Source of the DNA: Phaeobacter piscinae
GTDB lineage: Bacteria > Pseudomonadota > Alphaproteobacteria > Rhodobacterales > Rhodobacteraceae
DNA length: 64,000 nucleotides
Assembly: GCF_002407245.1 (NCBI RefSeq)
Contig: NZ_CP010681.1
Location: forward strand, 806,001-870,000
Direction: 5' to 3'
Position 1 is the first letter of the stretch. Every line of letters begins with the position of its first letter. Positions 50,625-59,962 of the stretch are shown here, piece after piece. Under the pieces are notes generated by a model. It was not told where the DNA came from, did no database searches, and saw only the letters and a list, made by a program, of their open reading frames with translations. Position numbers and translations under genes: made by a program.

Positions 50625-52303
50625 TGTGTCAGCCTCAGCTGGCGGATCGACGTCGCGATGGAGGCAAAGGCGTCGCGGATCTCAAGCCCGCGCACATCAA
50701 AGTGATGAGCATCCGAGCTGGCACAATCCTTCAGCACCGCGGTGCCGCTGCTGGGTGCCTCAAAACCAATGGTGTAGACAACAATACCTTGGTTTTTGGC
50801 GGCGGTGCAGACAGCGCGGGTGCGGGCGTTTTTGGTGCTGGTGTTCCAGTAGTCATAGACGCCGTAGTACCAGACGCTGCGCGCCGAGGACTGACCCATC
50901 CAGTCGCCATAGAGGTACTTGTAGAGATACTTCAATGAGGTTTCACCGAACAGTTCGCCCCAGCTCAGACGTTTGACATTCTCAGGCTCTCCCTGCTCAT
51001 CCTGCCACCAGCAGCTGTAACTGCTGCACTTGCGGTAGCTGCCCTGACCATAGGCGTGATCTTCCCAGCGGTTCATGCGGTCCCACCAGTACATATCGCG
51101 TTGGGGGTCATAGAGTGAGTAGCGCGGGTTCGATCCGGTGGCGGCAGAGTTGTACCAGACGTCGGAGGACCCTTCGCGATGGTCGGACTCGACATAGTAC
51201 TGGTTGGTATTCTTGCCGTCGGTCATCAGCACGATAACCTTGACCGTCTCGTGGTCATTGAAGGCCGCAGGGCGATTGTTGAACGTTGCGGGTACCGTGG
51301 CGCCGCCGCCCGATGCCAGCGCGCTGATGGCGGGACGCGCACTTGGATCGAGCAGGGCAGTGCCCCATTTCATGCCAACATCGATCGATGTGTTGCCTTC
51401 TGCCTGAAGACCGTCAATGAAGCCTTTGAGCGTGTTTGCATCTTTCTGGAACGGCAGAATTTCACGGTTGGCACTGTCTTCACAGGTCGGGCTGTCCAGC
51501 GGGTTTGCGCTGGCGCGGTAGTCACTGCCGGACCAAACGCTGAAGTGCATCGTCCGGTCCAGTTCCTGGGTGGTGGACAGGGCGGTGGTCTGAAAATGGC
51601 TGCCGACAAAATTCACACAGTTGGAATATGCGTGCTCATCCGTGGTGTTGTACTGATCCATCAACTCGGTCGGCAGGCTGACCTGTGTGGCGTAGGGGAT
51701 GATGGAGATCGACATCTTGTTGTCGATGGTATTGGCGATCATCGTATCGACGAAATCTTTTGCCGCAACCTTGAGGTTGGCCAGACGGCTGTTGCTGCGC
51801 ATCGATCCGGAGACATCCAGCACCAATGAGATTTCCAGCCCGTCAATGCTCTCTTCGGCGCGGGAGGTCGCATAGAGCGGCATGTCCTGGCCGCTGGAGA
51901 ACTTCAGCATGTGGGTTTCAAATGTGGTGTCGATGGTGCTTTGCACCTTTTTGAACCCAAGCCCGGTTTCCGCCACCGGGGGTGTGTAGTATTTATTGAG
52001 CCCCGCCTTGCTGAGATAGTCCTGAACCACCGCCGCAGGCGGCAGGGGCTGGTCGAGGTCGGCCGCGGCCAGAACTGCGCGGTCGAGGGTATATTGCAGG
52101 ATGGTGCGGTCCCGTTCCATGCGCATCAGATCAACGCCGATCCCGCCAACGGCCAGCATCGACAGCAAGAAGCCGACCATGGGTTTCAGCAGCACGCCCG
52201 AGTCGTCTTGCCGGAAGGCGCGCAGCTGTGCCCCGCTGCGGATGCAGGCGGTCAGGCAGGCCTTTCGGGCCGCGATGGATATCTTTTCAATAGGCTTTAT
52301 CAT
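50621..52303 (-). CDS. TadG-like VWA-domain pilus protein
   Basis: The 560-residue protein has the TadE/G N-terminal segment (DSGVLLKPMVGFLLSMLAVG) with one membrane helix, then a von Willebrand A domain starting LVLDVSGSM, whose DxSxS metal site is intact. Residues about 390-490 are rich in Trp, Tyr and charged residues (DMYWWDRMNRWEDHAYG), an unusual insertion. It is likely an exported, membrane-anchored part of the Tad apparatus or an adhesin. The ATG at 52303 is chosen because it is followed by the usual short basic leader. The tad ATPase, secretin and prepilin genes are absent from the window. Confidence 0.82.
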   Translation of the reverse strand: MIKPIEKISIAARKACLTACIRSGAQLRAFRQDDSGVLLKPMVGFLLSMLAVGGIGVDLMRMERDRTILQYTLDRAVLAAADLDQPLPPAAVVQDYLSKAGLNKYYTPPVAETGLGFKKVQSTIDTTFETHMLKFSSGQDMPLYATSRAEESIDGLEISLVLDVSGSMRSNSRLANLKVAAKDFVDTMIANTIDNKMSISIIPYATQVSLPTELMDQYNTTDEHAYSNCVNFVGSHFQTTALSTTQELDRTMHFSVWSGSDYRASANPLDSPTCEDSANREILPFQKDANTLKGFIDGLQAEGNTSIDVGMKWGTALLDPSARPAISALASGGGATVPATFNNRPAAFNDHETVKVIVLMTDGKNTNQYYVESDHREGSSDVWYNSAATGSNPRYSLYDPQRDMYWWDRMNRWEDHAYGQGSYRKCSSYSCWWQDEQGEPENVKRLSWGELFGETSLKYLYKYLYGDWMGQSSARSVWYYGVYDYWNTSTKNARTRAVCTAAKNQGIVVYTIGFEAPSSGTAVLKDCASSDAHHFDVRGLEIRDAFASIATSIRQLRLTQ

Positions 52304-52661
52304 GTGTCGAACCCCCAGCCGCGTAACCCCCCGGCACAGCGCCATCAGAATTGGATTTTCACACTTATTAATGCTTTATGAAGGTGGCGGAATTGGGGCG
52401 CATACCGGACCAAATCATACGTATTGTTGTTGATTTTAAGGGTAATGCGAGCCTTAGGAGTTGGTTGTCCTGGGGGCGTCAACAAAATGAGGGCTGCCGA
52501 CAAAACGCGGCGACTCAGTCAAACACCTCGTGTCATCAGTTTGCCTTTAATTGATTCTTTTTGCGGGGGAATGGTCAAAAAGGTCGCACCTTCTTAATCC
52601 AAGAGTCATAGTGTCGGAACACTATCTCACTGAGTCGACGCAGAAGCACGGAGTACAGCCG
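52304..52661. promoter_or_regulatory. Divergent control region of tadG and the dehydrogenase gene
   Basis: These 358 bases have no gene. ATAGTGT-CGGA-ACACTAT (52608-52625) is a perfect inverted repeat 37 bases upstream of the dehydrogenase start. A TTAA half-site (52368-52371) with a degenerate partner lies near the tadG start. The dehydrogenase has GGAG (52650-52653) before ATG 52662. Confidence 0.5.
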
Positions 52662-54092
52662 ATGAGCAGTGCAACAGAACCCAGTTTTCGCCAGAGTGTG
52701 GACCTGATGTTCAACAGGGCGGTGTCCCTGATGGACCTGCCACCGGGCCTGGAAGAGAAGATCAGGGTTTGCAACGCGACCTATACTGTACGCTTTGGCG
52801 TGCGGCTGCGGGGGGGGATCCAGACCTTCACCGGATATCGTTCGGTACATTCCGAGCATATGGAGCCCGTGAAAGGCGGCATCCGCTATGCGATGGGCGT
52901 GAACCAGGATGAGGTTGAGGCGCTGGCGGCGCTGATGACCTATAAATGTGCGCTGGTTGAGGCGCCGTTTGGTGGCTCCAAGGGCGGGTTGTGCATCGAT
53001 CCGCGCCAGTATGAAGAGCATGAGCTGGAGCTGATCACCCGCCGGTTCGCCTATGAGCTGGCCAAACGCGATCTGATCAACCCCTCGCAGAACGTTCCGG
53101 CCCCGGATATGGGCACTGGAGAGCGTGAAATGGCGTGGATTGCCGACCAATATGCACGGATGAACACCACCGATATCAACGCCAAGGCCTGTGTGACCGG
53201 CAAGCCGCTGAATGCGGGCGGCATTGCCGGCCGGGTCGAGGCGACGGGCCGCGGCGTGCAATATGCGCTGCGCGAATTCTTCCGTAATCCAGAGGATGTC
53301 GCGGCTGCCAATATGGACGGCAAACTGGACGGCAAACGCGTCATCGTTCAGGGGCTCGGCAATGTGGGCTACCACGCGGCGAAGTTCCTGATGTCGGAAG
53401 ACGGCGCCAAGATCACCGCCGTAATCGAACGCGATGGCGGTCTGATTGACGAAAACGGTCTTGATATCGAAGCGGTGTTCCAGTGGATCGCCAGTAATGG
53501 CGGCGTGACGGGCTATCAGGATGCGCGGTACGTTGAAAACGGCGCGCTGCTGCTTGAAGAAGACTGCGACATCCTGATCCCGGCCGCGCTGGAGGGGGTG
53601 ATCAATCTCACCAACGCGGCCAACATCAAGGCGCGGCTGATCATTGAGGCGGCGAATGGCCCCGTCACTGCGGGCGCGGATGAGATCCTGCGCGACAAGG
53701 GGACCGTGATCATTCCCGACATGTACGCCAACGCGGGCGGTGTGACGGTGTCCTACTTCGAATGGGTGAAGAACCTCAGCCACATTCGCTTTGGCCGGAT
53801 GCAGCGCCGTCAGGAAGAGGCACGTCACCAGCTGGTGGTGGATGAGCTGGAAGCTTTGTCCGAAAGCCTGGGCAAGACCTGGACGTTGAACCCCAAGTTC
53901 ACCGAGCGTTATCTGCGCGGGGCGGATGAGCTGGAGCTGGTACGCTCGGGTCTGGATGACACCATGCGGACGGCCTATCAGTCGATGCGGGAGGTCTGGC
54001 ATGGCCGCAACGATGTCACCGATTTGCGCACCGCCGCTTATCTGGTCTCCATCGATAAGGTTGCCAAGAGCTACCGCGCCAAGGGGCTCTGA
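52662..54092 (+). CDS. Glu/Leu/Phe/Val-family dehydrogenase (glutamate dehydrogenase)
   Basis: The 476-residue protein has the ELFV catalytic-lysine loop APFGGSKGGLCIDP (about 105-118) and Rossmann motif VQGLGNVGYHAAKFL (about 228-242). It converts glutamate to 2-oxoglutarate and ammonia; the length fits an NAD- or NADP-dependent hexameric GDH, but coenzyme choice is not decided here. ATG 52662 begins MSSATEPSFRQSVDLMFNRA. A strong terminator follows. Confidence 0.9.
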   Translation: MSSATEPSFRQSVDLMFNRAVSLMDLPPGLEEKIRVCNATYTVRFGVRLRGGIQTFTGYRSVHSEHMEPVKGGIRYAMGVNQDEVEALAALMTYKCALVEAPFGGSKGGLCIDPRQYEEHELELITRRFAYELAKRDLINPSQNVPAPDMGTGEREMAWIADQYARMNTTDINAKACVTGKPLNAGGIAGRVEATGRGVQYALREFFRNPEDVAAANMDGKLDGKRVIVQGLGNVGYHAAKFLMSEDGAKITAVIERDGGLIDENGLDIEAVFQWIASNGGVTGYQDARYVENGALLLEEDCDILIPAALEGVINLTNAANIKARLIIEAANGPVTAGADEILRDKGTVIIPDMYANAGGVTVSYFEWVKNLSHIRFGRMQRRQEEARHQLVVDELEALSESLGKTWTLNPKFTERYLRGADELELVRSGLDDTMRTAYQSMREVWHGRNDVTDLRTAAYLVSIDKVAKSYRAKGL

Positions 54093-54129
54093 CAGGTGCA
54101 GAGGCACCGCAGCATCAGCTGTATTAACA

Positions 54130-54156
54130 GGAGGCGGGGTTTCCCGCCTCCTTTTT
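54130..54156 (+). terminator. Rho-independent terminator of the dehydrogenase gene
   Basis: GGAGGCGGG (54130-54138), loop GTTT, CCCGCCTCC (54143-54151), then TTTTT. It is a strong intrinsic terminator 38 bases after the stop codon. Confidence 0.92.
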
Positions 54157-54529
54157 ATTGGCGGACCGGGTCTCAATGAACCGGCGCAAAGTGACTGCGA
54201 TTTGGCGGCGGTTTGCCCGGTGATCGCGGGAGCAGTTCGCGGGATGCAGTTTTGCCGCAATCACCGTCAATGGTTGGGGGAAGAACGCGGTCCCGCGCCT
54301 GATCTTGTCGAACTGCGACCCTTTGTTCCTTCGCGAGGTCGACATTGGCACTAGACAGACATGTCCTGAACATGGTGCTGATATCGTCAGATGACGTCCG
54401 GCGCGGCGCGCGTGGGGCTGGTATCCGGGCGCAGATCGCGCCAGACTGTCGCTCAGGCGGCGTCCGCTACCCTGTCCGACCACGCGTGGCGGCAGGCGGC
54501 GGCTCCGACGGGACGAGAAGGGAACGGGG
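54157..54529 (+). promoter_or_regulatory. Upstream region of the sarcosine oxidase operon
   Basis: These 373 bases have no supportable gene. CATGT-N5-ACATG (54360-54374) is an inverted repeat that could be an operator for soxBDAG. No firm -35/-10 pair was found. AGAAGGGAACGGGG precedes the soxB start. Confidence 0.4.
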
Positions 54530-55783
54530 ATGCGATTTTCTGGCTGGCGCGTGCTGCGCGAAGGGCTGACAGGCAACCGGGGCTGGCAGGGCCATTGGCG
54601 TGACCCGGATCCGAAACCGCAGTATGATGCGGTGATCATCGGGGGCGGGGGCCATGGGCTGGCGACCGCCTACTATCTTGCCAAGGATCACGGCATGACC
54701 AATATCGCCGTGCTGGAGCGCGGCTATATCGGCGGTGGCAATGTGGGGCGCAACACCACCATCGTGCGGGCCAATTATTATCTGCCGGGCAACTCTGAGT
54801 TCTACTCCCATTCCCTGAAGCTGTGGGAGGGGTTGGAACAGGATCTGAATTACAATGCGATGATGTCGCAGCGTGGGATCTTGAACGTGTTCCACAATGA
54901 TGCGCAGCGTGACAGCGCAGTGCGGCGCGCGAACGCAATCATCAATCAGGGCGATGACGCCGAGATCCTGTCCCGTGATCAACTGCGCGACATGGTGCCG
55001 CTACTGAATTATGCCAACAATCGCTTTCCCATTCAGGGGGCGCTGTTGCAGCGCCGTGCGGGCACGGCGCGCCATGATGCGGTGGCCTGGGGTTTTGCAC
55101 GGGGTGCGGACCAGCGCGGTGTTGATATCCTGCAGAACTGTGAGGTGACCGGCATTCGGACCGAAGGCGGCAAGGTCATCGGGGTTGAGACTTCCCGTGG
55201 CCTGATCCGCGCGGGCAAGGTGGCAATGGCCGCAGCCGGGCGGTCCAGCCAGGTGGCCGCGATGGCGGGCCTGACCCTGCCGATTGAGAGCCATGTCTTG
55301 CAGGCTTTTGTCTCAGAGGGGCTGAAGCCGATCATTGATCATGTGCTCACCTTTGCTGAGGGGCATTTGTACATCAGCCAGTCCGACAAGGGCGGGTTGG
55401 TTTTTGGCAGCTATCTCGATCTCTATGCGTCTTACGCGGCGCGGGGGAATCTGCCGATGGTGGAACACACGATGGAAGCCTGCATGGCGATGTTGCCCGC
55501 CATCGGCAAGGCGCGGCTGCTGCGCAGTTGGGGCGGTATCATGGATATGACACCGGATGGCTCGCCGATCATCGACCGGACATCGATCGAGGGGCTCTAT
55601 CTCAATGCGGGCTGGTGCTATGGCGGCTTTAAGGCGACGCCGGCCTCTGGGCAGTGTTATGCCCATCTGATCGCAACCGACCGCCCCCATGAGGCGGCAG
55701 CGGGGTTCCGGCTAAACCGGTTTGAAACTGGCCGTGGCCTAATGGATGAGGAGGCGACCGGTGCGCAGCATAATCTGCATTGA
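54530..55783 (+). CDS. soxB: Sarcosine oxidase beta subunit
   Basis: The 417-residue flavoprotein has the FAD motif VIIGGGGHGLATAYYLAKDHG (about 35-54) and the conserved segment GTARHDAVAWGFARGA, containing the histidine that is the likely covalent FMN attachment site in heterotetrameric enzymes. It oxidises sarcosine to glycine and formaldehyde or a methylene-folate derivative. It is first in soxB-soxD-soxA-soxG, the standard order. Confidence 0.95.
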   Translation: MRFSGWRVLREGLTGNRGWQGHWRDPDPKPQYDAVIIGGGGHGLATAYYLAKDHGMTNIAVLERGYIGGGNVGRNTTIVRANYYLPGNSEFYSHSLKLWEGLEQDLNYNAMMSQRGILNVFHNDAQRDSAVRRANAIINQGDDAEILSRDQLRDMVPLLNYANNRFPIQGALLQRRAGTARHDAVAWGFARGADQRGVDILQNCEVTGIRTEGGKVIGVETSRGLIRAGKVAMAAAGRSSQVAAMAGLTLPIESHVLQAFVSEGLKPIIDHVLTFAEGHLYISQSDKGGLVFGSYLDLYASYAARGNLPMVEHTMEACMAMLPAIGKARLLRSWGGIMDMTPDGSPIIDRTSIEGLYLNAGWCYGGFKATPASGQCYAHLIATDRPHEAAAGFRLNRFETGRGLMDEEATGAQHNLH

Positions 55784-55864
55784 CCCCAGCATTTCCGAAC
55801 TGAGGCCTGTGGCGGCCGCAGAGGCGGGAATGAGTATTTTTGGAAAGGTGAAAGGGCGTCAACC

Positions 55865-56125
55865 ATGAGGATTACCTGCCCCCTATGTGGTGAGCGCGAC
55901 CGGCGCGAGTTCTATTACCGCGGGGCTGCGCTTGCGGCGCCCGCAGAGGGCGACAGTCCTGAAGTCTGGCATGCGCATGTCCATCTGCGGGACAATCCCG
56001 CCGGGCCGGTTGAGGAATGGTGGTATCATCAGCAGGGCTGCGGCAGCTGGATCCGGGTTCGGCGGGACACTGCCAGCCACGAAATGCTCGCGGCCCAGTT
56101 GGCCACATCCGGGGAGGAGGGCTGA
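55865..56125 (+). CDS. soxD: Sarcosine oxidase delta subunit
   Basis: The 86-residue protein binds zinc through C5, C8, H55 and C59 (CPLC and HQQGC), as in heterotetrameric sarcosine oxidases. It bridges the alpha and beta subunits. It starts 81 bases after soxB and overlaps soxA by one base (TGATG). Confidence 0.95.
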   Translation: MRITCPLCGERDRREFYYRGAALAAPAEGDSPEVWHAHVHLRDNPAGPVEEWWYHQQGCGSWIRVRRDTASHEMLAAQLATSGEEG

Positions 56126-59046
56126 TGCGGATCGCTGGATGGGAAGGCGCAGCGGAGGCGCGCGAGGTTGGGTTCAGCTTCAACGGACGGCGCCTCACGG
56201 GGCGCGCAGGGGAGCCGTTGGCGGCAGCGCTTCTGGCCAATGACATTCATCTGGTGGGGCGGTCGTTCAAATATCATCGCCCGCGCGGTATCTTGACTGC
56301 AGGCAGTGAAGAACCCAACGCGTTGGTCACCGTGGGTGAGGGAACTGCGCAGGAACCAAATCTGCGGGCCACCACGCTGCCCTTATATGAGGGACTGGCG
56401 GCGCGCAGTCAGAATTGCTGGCCGTCGGTCGGGTTCGACGCCATGGCGGTGAACGATCTGGCAGCGCCGTTTCTGGGCGCGGGGTTCTACTATAAAACCT
56501 TCATGTGGCCGGCGGCGTTCTGGGAAAAGATCTATGAGCCGATCATCCGTCGCGCCGCCGGGCTGGGGGCGTTGTCTGGTGCGCCGGATGATGCGACCTA
56601 CGAGAAGGCCTATGGGTTCTGCGATCTCTTGGTGATCGGGGCCGGGCCCGCGGGGTTGATGGCGGCGCTGACGGCGGCGCGGGGTGGCGCGGATGTGATC
56701 CTGTGTGACGAGGACAGCACCCCGGGCGGAAGACTGTTGAGTGAGCGGGAAACCATCGCGGGGCAGCCTGCGCGAGAGTGGGTCGCCAATGCGGTGGCAG
56801 AGCTGGACAGTCTGGATAATGTGCGCCGTATGACCCGCACCACCGTGACCGGGGTCTATGATCAGGGCACCTATGGGGCGCTGGAGACACCGCCGCAGCA
56901 GGCAGGAGCCGCACCGCGCGCCTGTTTCTGGCGGCTGGTGGCCAAACGGGCGATCCTTGCGGCGGGTGCGTTGGAGCGGCCTGTGGCCTTTGCCAATAAT
57001 GACCGACCAGGGATTATGATGGCCGGGGCCGTGCGCAGCTATCTCAATCGTTGGGGGGTGGCGCCGGGGGAACGGGTGGCCGTGTTTGCCAACAACGATG
57101 ACGCGCACCGCACGGCACGGGATCTGGTGGCGGCGGGGGTGCATGTGGCGGCGGTGATCGACAGCCGCCATGACGCCCCGCTGAGCCCTGATTTCCGGGT
57201 GATCCGGGGGGCACAGGTCTGCAATGCCTCCGGGCAAAAACGGTTGGAGAGCCTGACCCTGCGCTCGGTTTCGGGGGAGGAAAAGTTGCAGGCTGACTGT
57301 CTGGCGATGTCCGGTGGTTGGAATCCGACGCTGCACCTGACCTGCCATCTGAACGGGCGGCCTCGCTGGCGGCGGGACCTTGCGTGTTTTGTGCCGCAGG
57401 ATGGTGCGGTTCCCGGGCTGGAGCCCGTGGGGGCTTGTCGCGGACGGTTTGCCACCGCGGCGGCCTTGCAAGATGGGGCTGAGGCGGGCGCGCGCGCGCT
57501 TGAGGCATTGGGCAAGCGGGCGGTTGCGGCAGAGATGCCCGAGGCAGAGCAGGCAGAGTATCGCATCTCCCCACTGTGGTCGGTGCCGGGGCGCGGGCGC
57601 GCCTGGGTTGATTTTCAGAACGACGTCACGGTCAAGGATATCTGTCAGGCCGGGCGCGAGAACTTCCGCTCGGTCGAGCATATGAAGCGCTACACCACCC
57701 AAGGGATGGCCACGGATCAGGGCAAAAGCTCAAACGTGGTTGCGCTGGCGGTTCTGGCGGAGGCTACGGGGCGCAGTATCCCCGAGACCGGCACCACCAC
57801 GTTCCGCCCACCTTACGTGCCGGTGCCGATCGGCGTAATGGGGGCGGGGGCCGAAGATCAGGGCTTTGCGCCCCGGCGGCTGCTGACCTCGCACCGGCTG
57901 GCGGAGGATATGGGCGCCCATATGATGGAGGTGGGGCTTTGGTATCGGGCCAGCTACTTCCCCAAAGCCGGCGAGACCCATTGGCGGCAGTCCTGCGACC
58001 GCGAGGTCGGGTATGTGCGTAATGCGGTGGGGGTCGCAGATGTCTCCACCCTCGGCAAGATTGATATTCAGGGACCGGATGCGGCGCGGCTGCTGAATTG
58101 TGTCTATGCCAATGGCTTTGCCAAGCTGAAACCGGGTCGGGTGCGCTACGGTCTGATGCTGCGCGAAGATGGGTTTGTGATGGATGATGGCACCACCGCC
58201 TGTCTGGCGCAGAACCACTATGTGATGACCACAACCACCGCCGCGGCCGGGCAGGTCATGGCGCATCTGGAGTTCGTAACCCAGGCCTTGCACCCCGATT
58301 GGGATGTGCGGATCAATTCCGCGACCGAGCAATGGGCGCAGTTTTCCATCGCCGGTCCCAAGGCGCGCGCGTTATTGCAGGATCTGCTTGGCGCAGATTT
58401 TGGGGCTGAGGACTGGCCGTTCATGGCCTGCGGCGAGGTGGCTTTGGGCGGCGTAACAGGACGGCTGTTCCGCATCTCCTTCTCGGGTGAGGAGGCTTAT
58501 GAGCTGGCGGTGCCGGCGCGCTACGGTGAGAGCCTCTTTGGCGAGTTGCTGCGCCGGGCCGAAGCGCTGGGCGGTGGGGCCTACGGGTTGGAGGCCCTGA
58601 ATGTCCTGCGGATTGAAAAAGGGTTTCTGACGCATGCCGAGATCAATGGCACGGCGACGCTGCATGATCTGGGGTTTGGTGGAATGTTGCGTTCTGGCAA
58701 GCCCTGTGTGGGCCGCGAGATGGCATTGCGCGCTGGGTTGGTCGACAAGACCCGCATGCGGCTGGTGGGGATCAAACCCACCGGTGCGGTGCAGCAACTG
58801 ACAGCCGGGGCGCATCTGTTTGACCCGGAGGATCCTGTCACGCGGGTATCTGATCAGGGCTATGTGACCTCGGTCTGCTATTCGCCGACATTGGGCCATA
58901 TGATTGGTCTGGCGCTGATCAAGGCTGGCCCGGGCAGGATCGGTGATCCTATTCGGATGGTGGATCACACGGCTGGCCTGGATACGCTGTGCGAGATTGT
59001 GGAGCCAGTGTTCTTTGATCCGGAAGGGGAGCGTGCCCGTGGTTGA
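56125..59046 (+). CDS. soxA: Sarcosine oxidase alpha subunit
   Basis: The 973-residue protein has an N-terminal ferredoxin-like domain (about 10-110), a NAD-binding Rossmann domain (VIGAGPAGLMAALTAARGG near 170-190), and a C-terminal GCV_T-like aminomethyltransferase domain (about 590-970) that transfers the methylene group to tetrahydrofolate. ATG 56125 overlaps the soxD stop; a frame-open start at 56017 lies in soxD and is rejected. It overlaps soxG by eight bases. Confidence 0.95.
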   Translation: MRIAGWEGAAEAREVGFSFNGRRLTGRAGEPLAAALLANDIHLVGRSFKYHRPRGILTAGSEEPNALVTVGEGTAQEPNLRATTLPLYEGLAARSQNCWPSVGFDAMAVNDLAAPFLGAGFYYKTFMWPAAFWEKIYEPIIRRAAGLGALSGAPDDATYEKAYGFCDLLVIGAGPAGLMAALTAARGGADVILCDEDSTPGGRLLSERETIAGQPAREWVANAVAELDSLDNVRRMTRTTVTGVYDQGTYGALETPPQQAGAAPRACFWRLVAKRAILAAGALERPVAFANNDRPGIMMAGAVRSYLNRWGVAPGERVAVFANNDDAHRTARDLVAAGVHVAAVIDSRHDAPLSPDFRVIRGAQVCNASGQKRLESLTLRSVSGEEKLQADCLAMSGGWNPTLHLTCHLNGRPRWRRDLACFVPQDGAVPGLEPVGACRGRFATAAALQDGAEAGARALEALGKRAVAAEMPEAEQAEYRISPLWSVPGRGRAWVDFQNDVTVKDICQAGRENFRSVEHMKRYTTQGMATDQGKSSNVVALAVLAEATGRSIPETGTTTFRPPYVPVPIGVMGAGAEDQGFAPRRLLTSHRLAEDMGAHMMEVGLWYRASYFPKAGETHWRQSCDREVGYVRNAVGVADVSTLGKIDIQGPDAARLLNCVYANGFAKLKPGRVRYGLMLREDGFVMDDGTTACLAQNHYVMTTTTAAAGQVMAHLEFVTQALHPDWDVRINSATEQWAQFSIAGPKARALLQDLLGADFGAEDWPFMACGEVALGGVTGRLFRISFSGEEAYELAVPARYGESLFGELLRRAEALGGGAYGLEALNVLRIEKGFLTHAEINGTATLHDLGFGGMLRSGKPCVGREMALRAGLVDKTRMRLVGIKPTGAVQQLTAGAHLFDPEDPVTRVSDQGYVTSVCYSPTLGHMIGLALIKAGPGRIGDPIRMVDHTAGLDTLCEIVEPVFFDPEGERARG

Positions 59047-59584
59047 GTTGAGTGCAAAAACCCCCTGTGCCGGGCTTCTGCCCTTAGAGGTCGGGGCGCT
59101 GTCGCTGACTGAAGCACCGGATGAAGAGAGGACGACGCTGGCGCCCTATGCTGGGCAGGCGGGCGCGCTGTCGGCTGCCTTGGAGGCGGCGCATGGGCTG
59201 CGCTGGCCGGCGCCGAACCGCAGCCATGCCAAAGCGGGCGCGCGGATTATCTGGTTTGGCCGCGAGATGGCCCTGCTGAGCGGGGTCCGGCCAGATCCTG
59301 TGCTGGCAGACCATGCTGCACTGACCGATCAGAGCGACGGTTGGGCGGTGGTCCGGCTGGAGGGGGCGCAGGGAGATGCGGTGCTGGCGCGGCTCTGCCC
59401 GGTGGATCTGCGGCCAGCTGTGTTCAAACGCGGCCACACGGTTCGCTGTGAGTTGAAACATATGGCGGCCTCCATCACGCGGCTTGGGCCAAAGACCCTG
59501 CAGATCATGGTGTTCCGCTCCATGGCGGAGACACTTGTGGATGATCTGAAAACAGCGATGGAAGCTGTCGCGGCACGGGGGTAA
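59039..59584 (+). CDS. soxG: Sarcosine oxidase gamma subunit
   Basis: The 181-residue protein has the gamma-subunit segments LCPVDLRPAVFKRGHTVRCE and QIMVFRSMAETLVDDL. The start is GTG 59039 because GGGGA lies about eight bases upstream; GTG 59033 is too close to it. It completes the four-subunit cytoplasmic enzyme. No folate-pathway genes follow in the window. Confidence 0.92.
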   Translation: MVELSAKTPCAGLLPLEVGALSLTEAPDEERTTLAPYAGQAGALSAALEAAHGLRWPAPNRSHAKAGARIIWFGREMALLSGVRPDPVLADHAALTDQSDGWAVVRLEGAQGDAVLARLCPVDLRPAVFKRGHTVRCELKHMAASITRLGPKTLQIMVFRSMAETLVDDLKTAMEAVAARG

Positions 59585-59622
59585 TCTCTCTGGATCACCA
59601 ACTGATTCCGGGAGTCATCTGT

Positions 59623-59961
59623 ATGATCCGTCTTGCCCTTGTCGCGGCATTGCTGGCAACGCCAGTCTATGCGGCTGAAAAGAAAGAAAAAAGCTGCAAG
59701 TATCAAGGGCAGGTCATGGCGGCGGTGCAGCAGGCGCGGCTGGACCGGGTGAAGCAGGCGGAGGTCAGCCAGACGATTCTGGACAGTGATCCCAGCTGGC
59801 CGGACCAGTACAGCAAGGCCATTCCGCAACTGACGGCCCATGTCTATAGCCTGCGCAAGCGCGATCTGCGCAATACGGATCTGGGCGCGTTGATGGAACA
59901 GCAGTGCCTGGAAAACTGGGATCAGATCCAGAAGATGAAAAAGCAGCTGCAGAGCAACTGA
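59623..59961 (+). CDS. Small secreted helical protein, unknown function
   Basis: The 112-residue protein has a Sec signal (MIRLALVAALLATPVYA, cleavage near residue 18), then a Lys-rich helical domain with two Cys (CKYQGQ and QQCLENW) that might form a disulfide. It lies 38 bases after soxG and one base before dnaG. No family is recognised. Confidence 0.6.
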   Translation: MIRLALVAALLATPVYAAEKKEKSCKYQGQVMAAVQQARLDRVKQAEVSQTILDSDPSWPDQYSKAIPQLTAHVYSLRKRDLRNTDLGALMEQQCLENWDQIQKMKKQLQSN

Positions 59962-59962
59962 G

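Noticed and set aside
52368..52382. CtrA-like site TTAA-N7-TGAA near tadG
   Set aside because: Only one half matches TTAA-N7-TTAA; such half-sites are common by chance in AT-rich intergenic DNA.
52575..54260. Long minus-strand frame (561 codons) opposite the dehydrogenase gene
   Set aside because: It mirrors the strongly supported dehydrogenase gene and runs through its terminator. No domain is recognisable.
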